Assembly: GCA_947503895.1 (NCBI GenBank) | Contig: CANNFT010000001.1 | Coordinates: 310,001 to 374,000 of the forward strand | Length of the DNA stretch: 64,000 bases | Origin: an uncultured Saccharospirillaceae bacterium | GTDB taxonomy: Bacteria; Pseudomonadota; Gammaproteobacteria; Pseudomonadales; Oceanobacteraceae | Direction: 5' to 3' | Shown here: positions 44,702 through 53,871 of the stretch, one piece after another | Layout of the letters: each line of letters starts with the position of its first letter | Numbering within the stretch: position 1 is the stretch's first letter | Translations under genes and position numbers: made by a program | Notes under the pieces: generated by a model | What the model was told of the DNA's origin: nothing | What the model saw: the letters and a program-made list of their open reading frames with translations, nothing else | The model's database searches: none

Positions 44702-45640
44702 TTAACGTTGTGGATTATTTAACCACATCATATCTGCGATTTTATTTTGTCCTTGGACACTCGGATGAAAACAATCCCCCCCATTGATGTCTTTCGCACC
44801 AAATGGTGTGGTTCCGGTAGAAGGTGTATGCTCGTCAACATAATCGGATATTACTTCAACACCTCTCGTATTTTTGCCATTGGCATTCGTTGAATAGGCA
44901 ACAGCTTCTTCTGCTAAAATTTCATTGTATCTGCGCTGTCGTTCAGCGATTGCACTTAGGCGCTGCTCGATGGACTCTCCATTTAAATCTGATTTTTGTG
45001 TTGCAATATTGCAAATCTCAAATGTTTTCCAAATGCTCTGACAGTTAACACGTGCTTTATCTTTTTGTTTTTTCTTGCCTGCTGAGTAGAGGTCTTGAAT
45101 ACGAGGTACGCCTCCTAAAAAAACCGTGGCCCCCCGTGGCAGCCCTGACACCAATACATCTAAACCCTCTTGGACCCCTTTTCTCCATTGTGAATCGGTA
45201 AACAATGGGTCATCACAATTGTTGGGATCTGAACAATCTCGATTACAAATATCATTACCGCCGAGTAACACTTCGACATGATCCGGCTGATGAGATTGAG
45301 CAACAATATTGGCCGCTTGAATAGGAAAGTCATTTTTGCCTCCTCGCATTTTCGAACCAGAAGCGGCGGCTTTCTTATTGGCTAAAATGGACGAGTCAAT
45401 ATCCTTATAACGTTTATGAATACTGTTTACATCTCGATCAGCACCATCAAACCAAGACAGCTCATGACGTTCACCCGCCAAAAAACACGTAAGGTCCCAA
45501 GGGAAAACGTTGCCTTTACAATCAGCGGCAAACGCCATGGTAATACTGTCGCCAGCCACAGTAATTTTTTGGGGCAATTCAGCCTTTGCCGCAATAGGCA
45601 CCAAGGTCGCCAGAATAAGCGAGATGGAAAGTAAACGCAT
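44702..45640 (-). CDS. Secreted SGNH/GDSL-type hydrolase
   Basis: 312 residues with a signal peptide (residues 1-20, ending AKAELP). The SGNH motifs are in order: VAGDSITMAF (nucleophile Ser), then GS(K)MRGG-type block II, LLGGNDIC (block III Asn) and the final DCFHPS (Asp-His). It is an esterase/lipase-type enzyme exported to the periplasm or medium. Six or more Cys in the mature part (CNRDCSDPNNCDD and others) suggest disulfides. Substrate unknown. The terminator at 44655-44692 follows. Confidence 0.9.
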   Translation of the reverse strand: MRLLSISLILATLVPIAAKAELPQKITVAGDSITMAFAADCKGNVFPWDLTCFLAGERHELSWFDGADRDVNSIHKRYKDIDSSILANKKAAASGSKMRGGKNDFPIQAANIVAQSHQPDHVEVLLGGNDICNRDCSDPNNCDDPLFTDSQWRKGVQEGLDVLVSGLPRGATVFLGGVPRIQDLYSAGKKKQKDKARVNCQSIWKTFEICNIATQKSDLNGESIEQRLSAIAERQRRYNEILAEEAVAYSTNANGKNTRGVEVISDYVDEHTPSTGTTPFGAKDINGGDCFHPSVQGQNKIADMMWLNNPQR

Positions 45641-46157
45641 GGGGTAGTCTCCGAATTATTGTTATAGGTGACCCAAAGGATTTTCACTCGCATACGTGAG
45701 AAAGAGTCCATCAGGTGCATAGGATATTAGTAGTAACTAATTTACCGATGTGGTCATTGTTGGTCCCCATTGAGCCTATTCGCGACTATATTCTGGGGAT
45801 GCAAGGGCAACACGAAATTATTTGATATGTACGGCCACCGACGGCACAAAGTCATAAGCCTTGTATCTCATCATCAATACTCTGCTGGCCACCTGATATT
45901 GCGGTGCTTTCAGCCTTATTGATGCGAAAATCCGCCCACTTGAGAACCATAAAGTGATTCTGTCTGGAACGTTACGGTTTGTAAGCGTAAGCCGGTGATT
46001 GGTCTATCATTATTGGGATGAATATAGGTGTGTCCGTTGGCTGCCTCTAAGCGTTCAATTGAGTTAAGCCATTCGTTTTAAGCCAATATTCGCCGAGTTC
46101 ACGGTAGGTCGGGACAAGGTTCTATCCCCCTTTTGGCAGGCATTCAAAGGACAGAGC
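45641..46157. other. Intergenic region upstream of the sensory operon
   Basis: 517 bp between divergent genes (secreted hydrolase and binding protein). It must carry promoters for both; no clear structures or genes were found. The binding-protein ATG has AAAGGA eight bases upstream. Confidence 0.45.
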
Positions 46158-46940
46158 ATGTTGCGTAGGCTAGTCATCTTCCTCGTCAATATTGCAATGG
46201 TGATTTCGTTCACCTCACCACTACGCGTTCTTGTCGCTGCTGAGATCAAAATGGGAGTGGAAGAAATCGATTACCCGCCCTTCTATCACGTACAAAACGG
46301 ACAATACAATGGATTTGCAAGGGTGCTTTTTGATGACTTTGCTCAAAGGCATGGTCATAAAATCATCTACCGACCACTCCCCATCAAACGCCTTTACGAA
46401 GAGCTGATCAAAGGAAAAATTGATCTAAAGTTTCCTGACAATCCTGCTTGGGCAAAAGATGTTAAAAATGGAGCCGCCATTGTCTACTCATCCGCTGTCG
46501 TGGGCTTCACAGATGGCGTGCTTGTCCCCAGCAACAAACTACAAATGACTTTGGAGCAAATTGAAACCATCGGCTATGTGAGAGGATTCAACCCGTGGAC
46601 GCTAATGGGCTACATTTCGCGTAATGAAATACAGTCTAGGGAAGTCAATTCGTTGGACAGCCTCATTCGGCTTACACAAAGTGAACGAATTAGCTGCGCC
46701 TATTTTAATATTGATGTTGCGAAACATCATATGAAGACAAAATATGGAAAAAAATCTCCGCTGATATTTTCACCACGGTTGCCGCATGACAAGAGTAACT
46801 ACGTGCTTTCAACCATTAAGCCCCTGCCATATATGGTGCAACTTAACGATTATTTAAAGTCGAGCCATGCTGATGCTATTCGCACTCAATTTAGCCTACG
46901 TTTACATCACGATGCGAATAGTAAAGGCATCAATCCATGA
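46158..46940 (+). CDS. Periplasmic binding protein, sensor partner of the hybrid kinase
   Basis: 260 residues with a signal peptide (residues 1-~29, ending VAAEIKMG). It is a family 3-type binding protein clearly paralogous to the one at the left edge, with VEEIDYPPFYHVQNGQYNGF, ARVLFDDF and KFPDNPAW. Its stop overlaps the start of the hybrid kinase gene (ATGA at 46937-46940), so it probably delivers a ligand signal to that kinase rather than to an ABC transporter. The ligand is unknown, but the shared core with its paralogue suggests a similar one. Confidence 0.85.
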   Translation: MLRRLVIFLVNIAMVISFTSPLRVLVAAEIKMGVEEIDYPPFYHVQNGQYNGFARVLFDDFAQRHGHKIIYRPLPIKRLYEELIKGKIDLKFPDNPAWAKDVKNGAAIVYSSAVVGFTDGVLVPSNKLQMTLEQIETIGYVRGFNPWTLMGYISRNEIQSREVNSLDSLIRLTQSERISCAYFNIDVAKHHMKTKYGKKSPLIFSPRLPHDKSNYVLSTIKPLPYMVQLNDYLKSSHADAIRTQFSLRLHHDANSKGINP

Positions 46941-49417
46941 GCAATCAATTTCCGTCAACTCATCAAATAAAAAACCAGCTTCCAAAACAACTAATTCAGC
47001 GAATTTTTAGTTTTTACTTGGTGTTAGCCATCGCGCTGACCGTCATACAGATCATTATTGAGGTACAAACAGAAAAAATAAACCTAGAACATCAATTGGA
47101 TACCTTAGCAGGCACTTTCCAATACTCGGCAGCAGAAGCTATCTGGAACTACGATGAAGATCAAATCTATGCGACATTGCAAGGCCTAAATCGAAATGCT
47201 GAGATTGTAGGGGCATCCATCATCAATATGGACTCAGTCCAATATGAATTGGGAGGAATCCCGGAACACCAAGGAGGCGTTACGCATCACTTACCTGCTG
47301 ATCAGAAAGAAGCCTTACTAGAGAAAGCTCATCCTGAGATTCACTCGACACACCCGCAAAAAAAGAATCTATTAACGAATCGCTATGATTTATTTTCACC
47401 AACCGCCGACAATGAGCCTGTGGGGTTTCTTGATCTGCATTACAGCTTGAGTACCATTGTTGAAAGAGTTTACACCACCGTCATATCAATTTTGATTACG
47501 GCAGCGTTAAAAACGCTTGGACTGGGCATTATTATTTTTTGGGTCGTCACCTACCTTGTCACTCGACCATTAAAAACAGTCAACAACCAAATCATTCAAT
47601 TCAATCCCGATGATGATCATTACAAACACCACGACTCTCCCTCAAAACCACTAGACAATGAAATTGATTATCTCAGGCAATGCTTTGACATATTAGCCAT
47701 TGAACTATCAAAAAAAAATCGTGCCGCAAAAGAACAAGCTCAAAATTTAAAATCACTGGTCGCCTCAGCGACATTTGAATTAAAAAAAGAAAAAGACGCT
47801 GCTGAAGAAAAAGCAGAAGCTGAATCTCGTTTTTTAGCACATATGAGTCATGAAATTCGAACCCCCATGAATGCCATTATAGGTTTCTCCGGACTCGCAC
47901 TTAAAACCAAACTCACAAACACACAATTTAACTACATCGACAAATTAAACCGAAGCGCATTATCGCTGCTCGGTATCATTGATGAAATATTAGATTATTC
48001 TAAAGTCAAGGCTGGCAAGATAAGACTAGAAAATATTGAGTTTGACATTCAAGCATCGCTGCGAAGCATAGTGGACATTAACAGTTTAAAGGCTGCAGAA
48101 AAGCAACTGGAGATCCTCATTAATATTGACCCGAATGTTCCCACTCATATAAGTGGAGATCCTCTCAGGCTAGGTCAGATCCTGACTAATTTGGTAAGTA
48201 ATGCGATAAAATTTACTGATAAAGGCGGCATTATTATTGAGGTTGAAAATAGAACAGATTCAGAAGACACAACAGGTGGGATGACGGATCAATCGAACGT
48301 TTGCCTGCACTTTTCTGTCTCTGATACAGGCATTGGCATGACGGATGAACAGCTCAGTCGCTTATTTAAAGCATTTGAGCAAGCCGATACCTCCACGTCA
48401 AGAAACTTCGGTGGAACAGGGTTAGGGCTAGTCATCAGTCAGAGATTAGTACACCTAATGGGTGGCGAATTAAACGTTAGGAGCAAAATGGGGCAAGGTA
48501 GTTGCTTTTATTTCTCTGCCCAATTTAAAAAGGCACATAATGAACAAAAAATATTCACCCAGCACTTAAATGGTGAGCAAGTATTGGTAGTTGACGACAA
48601 TAAACATGCACGAGAAATTCTAACCGCCATGTTGACTTCATTTAACCTAGAAGTGGTTTCGGTTGATTCTGGTCGTGCTGCGCTGGATGAATTAATGAAA
48701 CGAGAGTCTGATCCATCAGGCAAACCCATTGAACTAGTTCTATTAGACTGGCAAATGCCGCATATGGACGGCATTGAAACGGCTCGTAGAATAAAAGCGC
48801 TAACACTTAAAGCAATACCTCCTATCATAATGGTAACTGCATTTAACAATAATGCCCTTATGGAAAGTGAGGAAACATTAGGTTTCAATTCTGTATTATG
48901 CAAACCTGTCACACCCTCGCTTCTGTTAACTTCGATCAATGAAGCCTTAAATCATTCAGATCTTCAGAAAAGTCAATACAATGATGAACCTAGTGGGCCA
49001 ACCACTCAAAGCATGCCGCTAAAAGGGTTAAAAGCGCTGGTTATTGATGATAATGAAATTAATCGAATTGTTGCTGAGGAATTATTAATAGATCAAGGCG
49101 TCATTGTAGACTTGGCGGATGGTGGCGCGACGGCCATTGAGTACCTTAACCGTAATATGCCGCACGAACAATATGATGTTATTTTAATGGACATTCAGAT
49201 GCCACTGATGGATGGATACCAAACAACTCAAGCAATATTCGAGCAATACCCTAATTTTTCTACGCCCATTATTGCGCTCAGTGCAAATGTTTTGGAATCC
49301 GAAATTGATCGGTGCAAAGCCGCCGGCATGAAAGATTTCATTAACAAACCCATTATTCCGAAAAAATGTTTAACTGTATATTTGAACATACACACCAACT
49401 CGAAAAAGCCTGAATAA
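46937..49417 (+). CDS. Hybrid histidine kinase, two C-terminal receiver domains
   Basis: 826 residues. Membrane helices at ~22-44 and ~181-206 enclose a ~135-residue periplasmic region, then HAMP and a coiled coil (~230-300). HisKA has H305 in AHMSHEIRTPMN. HATPase is at ~405-525 (NLVSNAIKF, DTGIGM, GGTGLGL). Receiver 1 is at ~547-670 (VLVVDDNK, LLDWQMPHMDG, LCKPV) and receiver 2 at ~698-815 (ALVIDDNE, LMDIQMPLMDG, NKPI). There is no Hpt domain, so phosphotransfer probably goes on to a separate Hpt or the adjacent kinase. It overlaps the binding-protein gene by four bases, as in a ligand-sensing pair. Confidence 0.93.
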   Translation: MSNQFPSTHQIKNQLPKQLIQRIFSFYLVLAIALTVIQIIIEVQTEKINLEHQLDTLAGTFQYSAAEAIWNYDEDQIYATLQGLNRNAEIVGASIINMDSVQYELGGIPEHQGGVTHHLPADQKEALLEKAHPEIHSTHPQKKNLLTNRYDLFSPTADNEPVGFLDLHYSLSTIVERVYTTVISILITAALKTLGLGIIIFWVVTYLVTRPLKTVNNQIIQFNPDDDHYKHHDSPSKPLDNEIDYLRQCFDILAIELSKKNRAAKEQAQNLKSLVASATFELKKEKDAAEEKAEAESRFLAHMSHEIRTPMNAIIGFSGLALKTKLTNTQFNYIDKLNRSALSLLGIIDEILDYSKVKAGKIRLENIEFDIQASLRSIVDINSLKAAEKQLEILINIDPNVPTHISGDPLRLGQILTNLVSNAIKFTDKGGIIIEVENRTDSEDTTGGMTDQSNVCLHFSVSDTGIGMTDEQLSRLFKAFEQADTSTSRNFGGTGLGLVISQRLVHLMGGELNVRSKMGQGSCFYFSAQFKKAHNEQKIFTQHLNGEQVLVVDDNKHAREILTAMLTSFNLEVVSVDSGRAALDELMKRESDPSGKPIELVLLDWQMPHMDGIETARRIKALTLKAIPPIIMVTAFNNNALMESEETLGFNSVLCKPVTPSLLLTSINEALNHSDLQKSQYNDEPSGPTTQSMPLKGLKALVIDDNEINRIVAEELLIDQGVIVDLADGGATAIEYLNRNMPHEQYDVILMDIQMPLMDGYQTTQAIFEQYPNFSTPIIALSANVLESEIDRCKAAGMKDFINKPIIPKKCLTVYLNIHTNSKKPE

Positions 49418-49441
49418 AGATAAGCGCTACTAGGTGGTTAC

Positions 49442-52075
49442 ATGCGAATGAATGATGACACATTAGATGCTTCACAAAATGGCGACATTAATGATGTTGA
49501 GGAGGCCACGTCTTCCTTACCTGCTGGCTTACATTGGTATCACTGGCTTGTCGTATTCGGCTCTATCATTCTCACATTAAGTGCGTGGTATGTTTCATCA
49601 CAGCAAACCATTCAAAAAAGAGACTTACATTTCGATATTATAAGCCAACAATATGTGAAGCTGGTTAAAGAAAGAATGCAAAAGTACGAGGATGCACTTT
49701 GGGGCGGGATAGCTGCCATTCATGCGCTTCCTTCAAGATTGTCAGCCGATCAATGGAAAATCTATAGTGAAACCCTATCCCTAGAAGAAAAATACCCCGG
49801 CATAAATGGCATTGGCGTTATTTATTACTTGCCCCCAAGCGAAAGACAAGAATTCTTAACTCGGGAGCGTAAAGATCGCCCCTATTTTAATATCCACCCA
49901 CCACATACCATAAAGGAGTTTTGGCCTATTACCTTCATTGAGCCAGAGGATATCAATCGGAAAGCGGTCGGATTGGATATGGCACATGAAGTAAATCGGT
50001 ATACAGCTGCCAAGAAAGCAAGAGACGAAGCCATCGCTCAAATCACTGCTCCCATCATACTCGTACAAGATTCTCAAAAGACACCAGGATTTCTATTTTA
50101 TGCACCATTCTATGAAACGGTAAAACCACCCGAACTCTTATTAGAACGAAAAAAGAAATTTGAAGGCATTGTTTATGCGCCCTTTATTATGAAAAATTTA
50201 ATGGATGGCACACTCACCAATACAAATCGCCTAGTGAATTTTTCCATCCAAGATGGCGATAATATTTTATATGATGAGTTTTCTAACGAGTCTATAGATT
50301 TTGACCCTAAGCCATTGCTATCAAAAACCATCGAAGCCAATTTATATGGTAGACCATGGACATTTAACATAAAAACGACCAAGCTGTTTAGAGAGCAGCA
50401 CAGCAGTGCACAACCAACCATGATTTTAGCGGGCGGAATTGTCATTGATATCATGCTCTTTTCATTATTTGTCGTATTGGGAGGCTCACACAAACGTGCC
50501 CTGAAGTACGCCGACCGTTTAACGCAAGACTTACAAATCAACAAGTCAAAATTAGAAACAACCTACAACCGCTTAACCAGTGCCTTAAATACCATGGTCG
50601 ATGGGTTATTGATCATATCGGAAAGAGGCACAATTGAAGATGCAAACAAAGCCGCTTTAGAAATATTCAAATACTCTCGTAATGAGCTCATTCACAGAAA
50701 TGTTCGTGTTCTGCTTGCCAATTCAAGAAATCAAGCCGATGTTGGCGTGATGTCATCCATATCAAATTGGGTGGGTGAGATTCAGTCTTTACAAGCCGTT
50801 AAGTCTGACGGGGTTATTTTTACTGCTCAAGTATTAGTGACGCAAGGAAATACGGAAAACGGAGTCTTTTACACTTGCATTATTCGCGATATCACCTTGC
50901 AGATTGAGAAAGACAATCAACTAGCAAAACAATCAGCATTATTAGATGCGAGCATGGGCAGTGCCCCCACACAATTCATCATCATCAATCATGTCGGAAA
51001 AATAATTGATGTAAATCAAACCACCTGCGACTCTCTGGGGTATTCACGTGAACAATTACTGACTTTAACTTTATCTGACATTTCAAATGAAGATTCAGAA
51101 CTGTCGCTAGCCAAATTATTGGTTGACCTATTTTCCGAGAGTGCAGATACCATACGGCAAGAACGTGAGTTCATATGCAGGGATGGTCAGCGTTACTGGG
51201 GCTTATTGACGGCCAATAAAATACAGTCCGGTTCTGAGGGTATGCATGGCGTGCTGAATATTATCGACATTCAGCAAGAAAAAAGCCTGAGTCTGGAACT
51301 CACTGAAAGAAATGCAGCGTTGGAATTTTCGAATGAGGAACTAAACCAGTTTGCATTTATCACATCGCATGATTTAAAAGAACCGATGCGCACCCTTCGA
51401 GTATTTTTAGGATACTTGCTAAAAGATCTGCATTCTGGCGACCTAAATAAGGTCAATGAAGATGTTCAGTTTTTGGAAGGCGCTGCTGAAAGAATGACGC
51501 ACCTAATTGATGATCTATTACTGCTGAGCCGAACCAGCAGTGATGAACTGATGAAAGAACCTGTCAATATAGAATCTCTCGTGCATTCAACTCTCAATAA
51601 TTTAAAGACACTGATAGAAGAAACTGGCTCAGTGTTTCATTTGGATTTTCAAATCTCCGAGGTGCAAGGAGACAGAGTGTTACTAGGGCAGTCAATTCAA
51701 AATTTAATCGAAAACGCCATCAAATTTCACAAACAAGATGAACATCCTATTATCAAAGTAGTGATGAAGTTAAGCGAAGATCAGTCCTCCACAATACTGG
51801 AGATAGCAGATAATGGTGTAGGCATTCCCGAAGCACACTTGGGTAACATATTTTTGGCCTTTAAAAAGTTACACAGTGTTGAGGATTACTCTGGCACGGG
51901 AATTGGGCTATCAATCGTTAAAAAGACACTTGATCGTCACAATGCAACGATCGAGGTTTCATCAACAGTCGACGTTGGAACGACCTTCAGGCTGACGTTT
52001 CCGAACTTATTAGATTTCGAAAAGAGCGCGTCACCCGCCCATAATCAAGCACCACCGGAGGCACATCATGGCTAA
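49442..52075 (+). CDS. CHASE-PAS-PAS histidine kinase
   Basis: 877 residues. Helix 1 at ~33-53, a CHASE-type extracellular domain (~75-310; LEEKYPGINGIGVIYYLPPS, INRKAVGLDMAHEVN), helix 2 at ~325-346. Then two PAS domains (~375-490 with NTMVDGLLIISERGTIEDAN, ~505-620), and a HisKA with H643 in FITSHDLKEPMRTL, the form found in kinases paired with Rcp1-like single receivers. The HATPase is at ~745-860. It is 24 bp after the hybrid kinase and overlaps the response regulator by eight bases. Confidence 0.93.
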   Translation: MRMNDDTLDASQNGDINDVEEATSSLPAGLHWYHWLVVFGSIILTLSAWYVSSQQTIQKRDLHFDIISQQYVKLVKERMQKYEDALWGGIAAIHALPSRLSADQWKIYSETLSLEEKYPGINGIGVIYYLPPSERQEFLTRERKDRPYFNIHPPHTIKEFWPITFIEPEDINRKAVGLDMAHEVNRYTAAKKARDEAIAQITAPIILVQDSQKTPGFLFYAPFYETVKPPELLLERKKKFEGIVYAPFIMKNLMDGTLTNTNRLVNFSIQDGDNILYDEFSNESIDFDPKPLLSKTIEANLYGRPWTFNIKTTKLFREQHSSAQPTMILAGGIVIDIMLFSLFVVLGGSHKRALKYADRLTQDLQINKSKLETTYNRLTSALNTMVDGLLIISERGTIEDANKAALEIFKYSRNELIHRNVRVLLANSRNQADVGVMSSISNWVGEIQSLQAVKSDGVIFTAQVLVTQGNTENGVFYTCIIRDITLQIEKDNQLAKQSALLDASMGSAPTQFIIINHVGKIIDVNQTTCDSLGYSREQLLTLTLSDISNEDSELSLAKLLVDLFSESADTIRQEREFICRDGQRYWGLLTANKIQSGSEGMHGVLNIIDIQQEKSLSLELTERNAALEFSNEELNQFAFITSHDLKEPMRTLRVFLGYLLKDLHSGDLNKVNEDVQFLEGAAERMTHLIDDLLLLSRTSSDELMKEPVNIESLVHSTLNNLKTLIEETGSVFHLDFQISEVQGDRVLLGQSIQNLIENAIKFHKQDEHPIIKVVMKLSEDQSSTILEIADNGVGIPEAHLGNIFLAFKKLHSVEDYSGTGIGLSIVKKTLDRHNATIEVSSTVDVGTTFRLTFPNLLDFEKSASPAHNQAPPEAHHG

Positions 52076-52535
52076 AGATCCAAGTAGCGGTGAAGATCGA
52101 GCCTTGCTCATTGTCGAAGACAGCCCTGCTGATCGACTTATCATCGAGCGCGCGATTGAAGAAGCTCAATTAAAATGTGAATTCAGGATGGTGAATGATG
52201 GTCAGCAGGCCCTCAATTACTTAAATGGACTAGGTGATTACGCGGATCGCGATGCCTACCCACTCCCTACCCTACTCTTTCTGGATATCAACATGCCCGT
52301 GATGAATGGTAAGGAAACCTTAAAAGCCATCAGAGCCCATGAGCGCTTTTTTGGTCTGCCCGTCATTATGCTGAGCACCTCTGATCATGATAATGACATC
52401 AATGTTTGCTACAAACTGGGCGCAAATGCCTTTATCACTAAGCCTGTTTCATTGGATAGCTTTATCAGAACACTCATAAAAGTTGACGAGTTTTGGCTTA
52501 AGCTAGCCACTCTTCCACCCAGAATGAAGCAATGA
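52068..52535 (+). CDS. Single-domain response regulator (Rcp1/CheY-like)
   Basis: 155 residues, a receiver only. Acidic pocket LIVEDSPADR near the start, phospho-acceptor D73 in LFLDINMPVMNG, the MLSTS strand and FITKPVS lysine. No output domain. It follows and overlaps the CHASE-PAS kinase by eight bases, the usual arrangement for Rcp1-type receivers and their kinases. What it acts on next is unknown. Confidence 0.93.
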   Translation: MAKDPSSGEDRALLIVEDSPADRLIIERAIEEAQLKCEFRMVNDGQQALNYLNGLGDYADRDAYPLPTLLFLDINMPVMNGKETLKAIRAHERFFGLPVIMLSTSDHDNDINVCYKLGANAFITKPVSLDSFIRTLIKVDEFWLKLATLPPRMKQ

Positions 52536-52593
52536 CTGTTGGTTTTTAAGACTAAACCACTCCCCTGGGCAGGAGAGATATGGAGTGCGACTC

Positions 52594-52767
52594 ATGATTC
52601 AAGAACCAATGATCCTTCTCGGCGCTATAGCACTGAGTACTAATATTGTTCAAAAATCTTACTCTATATCCGAAAAGGGAGATGTTTGTCCCTTTTATGA
52701 AACACTAAATCCTAAGAATAAGTGCTGCAATGCATGTAATGTCGAACTATTATTGTGCGCAATCTAA
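52594..52767 (+). CDS. Possible small Cys-containing protein (doubtful)
   Basis: A 57-residue frame from the ATG at 52594, with GGAG about eight bases upstream. It has two N-terminal hydrophobic stretches (PMILLGAIALSTNI) and five Cys in the second half (CPFYETLNPKNKCCNACN). No family recognised. It fills the gap between the response regulator and the efflux operon. It could equally be chance. Confidence 0.25.
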   Translation: MIQEPMILLGAIALSTNIVQKSYSISEKGDVCPFYETLNPKNKCCNACNVELLLCAI

Positions 52768-52782
52768 ACTCGGGACAAAACC

Positions 52783-53847
52783 ATGAACTCAATACGAATA
52801 CTATCCAAGTATCTCATCCCCTCTCTACTGATCATTTCTGCACTTACCTTGTCCCTCTCGGCTAAAGCAGAAGGGGCACCTCAAGGCATGCCTGCTGAGG
52901 TCATCAAAGCCAAACCTGAAACACTGGTATCCAATCTTGAAGCCATTGGTTCTTTACGGGCAAACCACTCTATTGTGCTCACCACCGAAACAGCCGGGCG
53001 AATTGATTCAATCAATTTTAAAGACGGGGCGGAAGTGAAGGCATCACAAACGCTATTTCGGTTAGACAGTGCGACTCAAAATGCTCAATATCAAGAAGCA
53101 GCCGCCAGAGTCGAACTCAGCAAGGTTGAATACAAACGAGTGAATAAACTGTTTAAGCAAAAAGTTTCAAGTGAGACTGATCTCGACTCCGCGAATGCGT
53201 CGTTGAAAATCAATCAAGCTCAAGCGTCTTATGCAAAAGCGCAACTTGAAAAGCTAACGCTAAGAGCGCCATTTAGCGGCGTCATCGGCATTCATGACAT
53301 CAGCGTCGGCGAATATGTCAACGCTGGACAGCCACTCGTTGAGCTAGTGGACATTTCCACGCTGAAGTTTGATTTTCAGTTGCCCGAAATTTACTTGAGC
53401 AAAGTCAAGGTTGGGCAAAAAATCACCATCGAAGCACCTGCTTTTCCTGGTAAGACGTATACGGGCCAAGTCACTGCGATCGCACCGAAAATTGAAGAAA
53501 AAGGTCGCAGCCTAAAAGTTCGCGCCGTGATCAACAACACTGAGCAAGAGTTACGCCCTGGTCTATTCGCCAAGGTGTTACTCGAGATCAGTAAAAACGA
53601 CCAAGCGATTTTAATTCCTGAACAAGCTTTGATTCCTCAGGGAAAACAGTACTTCGTCATGACGGTTGTGGATGGCAAAGTGGCGCAAGTGCCCGTGGTC
53701 ATTGGCCAACGTAAGCGCGCCAATGTTGAAATTGTATCCGGTGTTAAAGCTGATGATGTGGTCATTATTGCTGGTCAGCTAAAATTGCGTCCAGGTTCAG
53801 CGGTCACACCTCTCTTCCCTGAAATGCTTCAAGCAAGCAATCAATAA
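52783..53847 (+). CDS. RND efflux periplasmic adaptor (membrane fusion protein)
   Basis: 354 residues with a signal peptide (1-~29, ending SAKAEG). It has the barrel-sandwich halves (VLTTETAGRIDSINFKDGAE near the start, FSGVIGIHDISVGEYVNAG after the helical hairpin at ~95-150), then the beta-barrel and membrane-proximal domains. HlyD/AcrA family. It links the RND pump encoded next to an outer-membrane channel; no outer-membrane factor gene is here, so TolC or a similar protein elsewhere probably serves. It is 24 bp upstream of the pump gene. Confidence 0.93.
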   Translation: MNSIRILSKYLIPSLLIISALTLSLSAKAEGAPQGMPAEVIKAKPETLVSNLEAIGSLRANHSIVLTTETAGRIDSINFKDGAEVKASQTLFRLDSATQNAQYQEAAARVELSKVEYKRVNKLFKQKVSSETDLDSANASLKINQAQASYAKAQLEKLTLRAPFSGVIGIHDISVGEYVNAGQPLVELVDISTLKFDFQLPEIYLSKVKVGQKITIEAPAFPGKTYTGQVTAIAPKIEEKGRSLKVRAVINNTEQELRPGLFAKVLLEISKNDQAILIPEQALIPQGKQYFVMTVVDGKVAQVPVVIGQRKRANVEIVSGVKADDVVIIAGQLKLRPGSAVTPLFPEMLQASNQ

Positions 53848-53871
53848 TAGAATTTATAGGGACACAGATTA

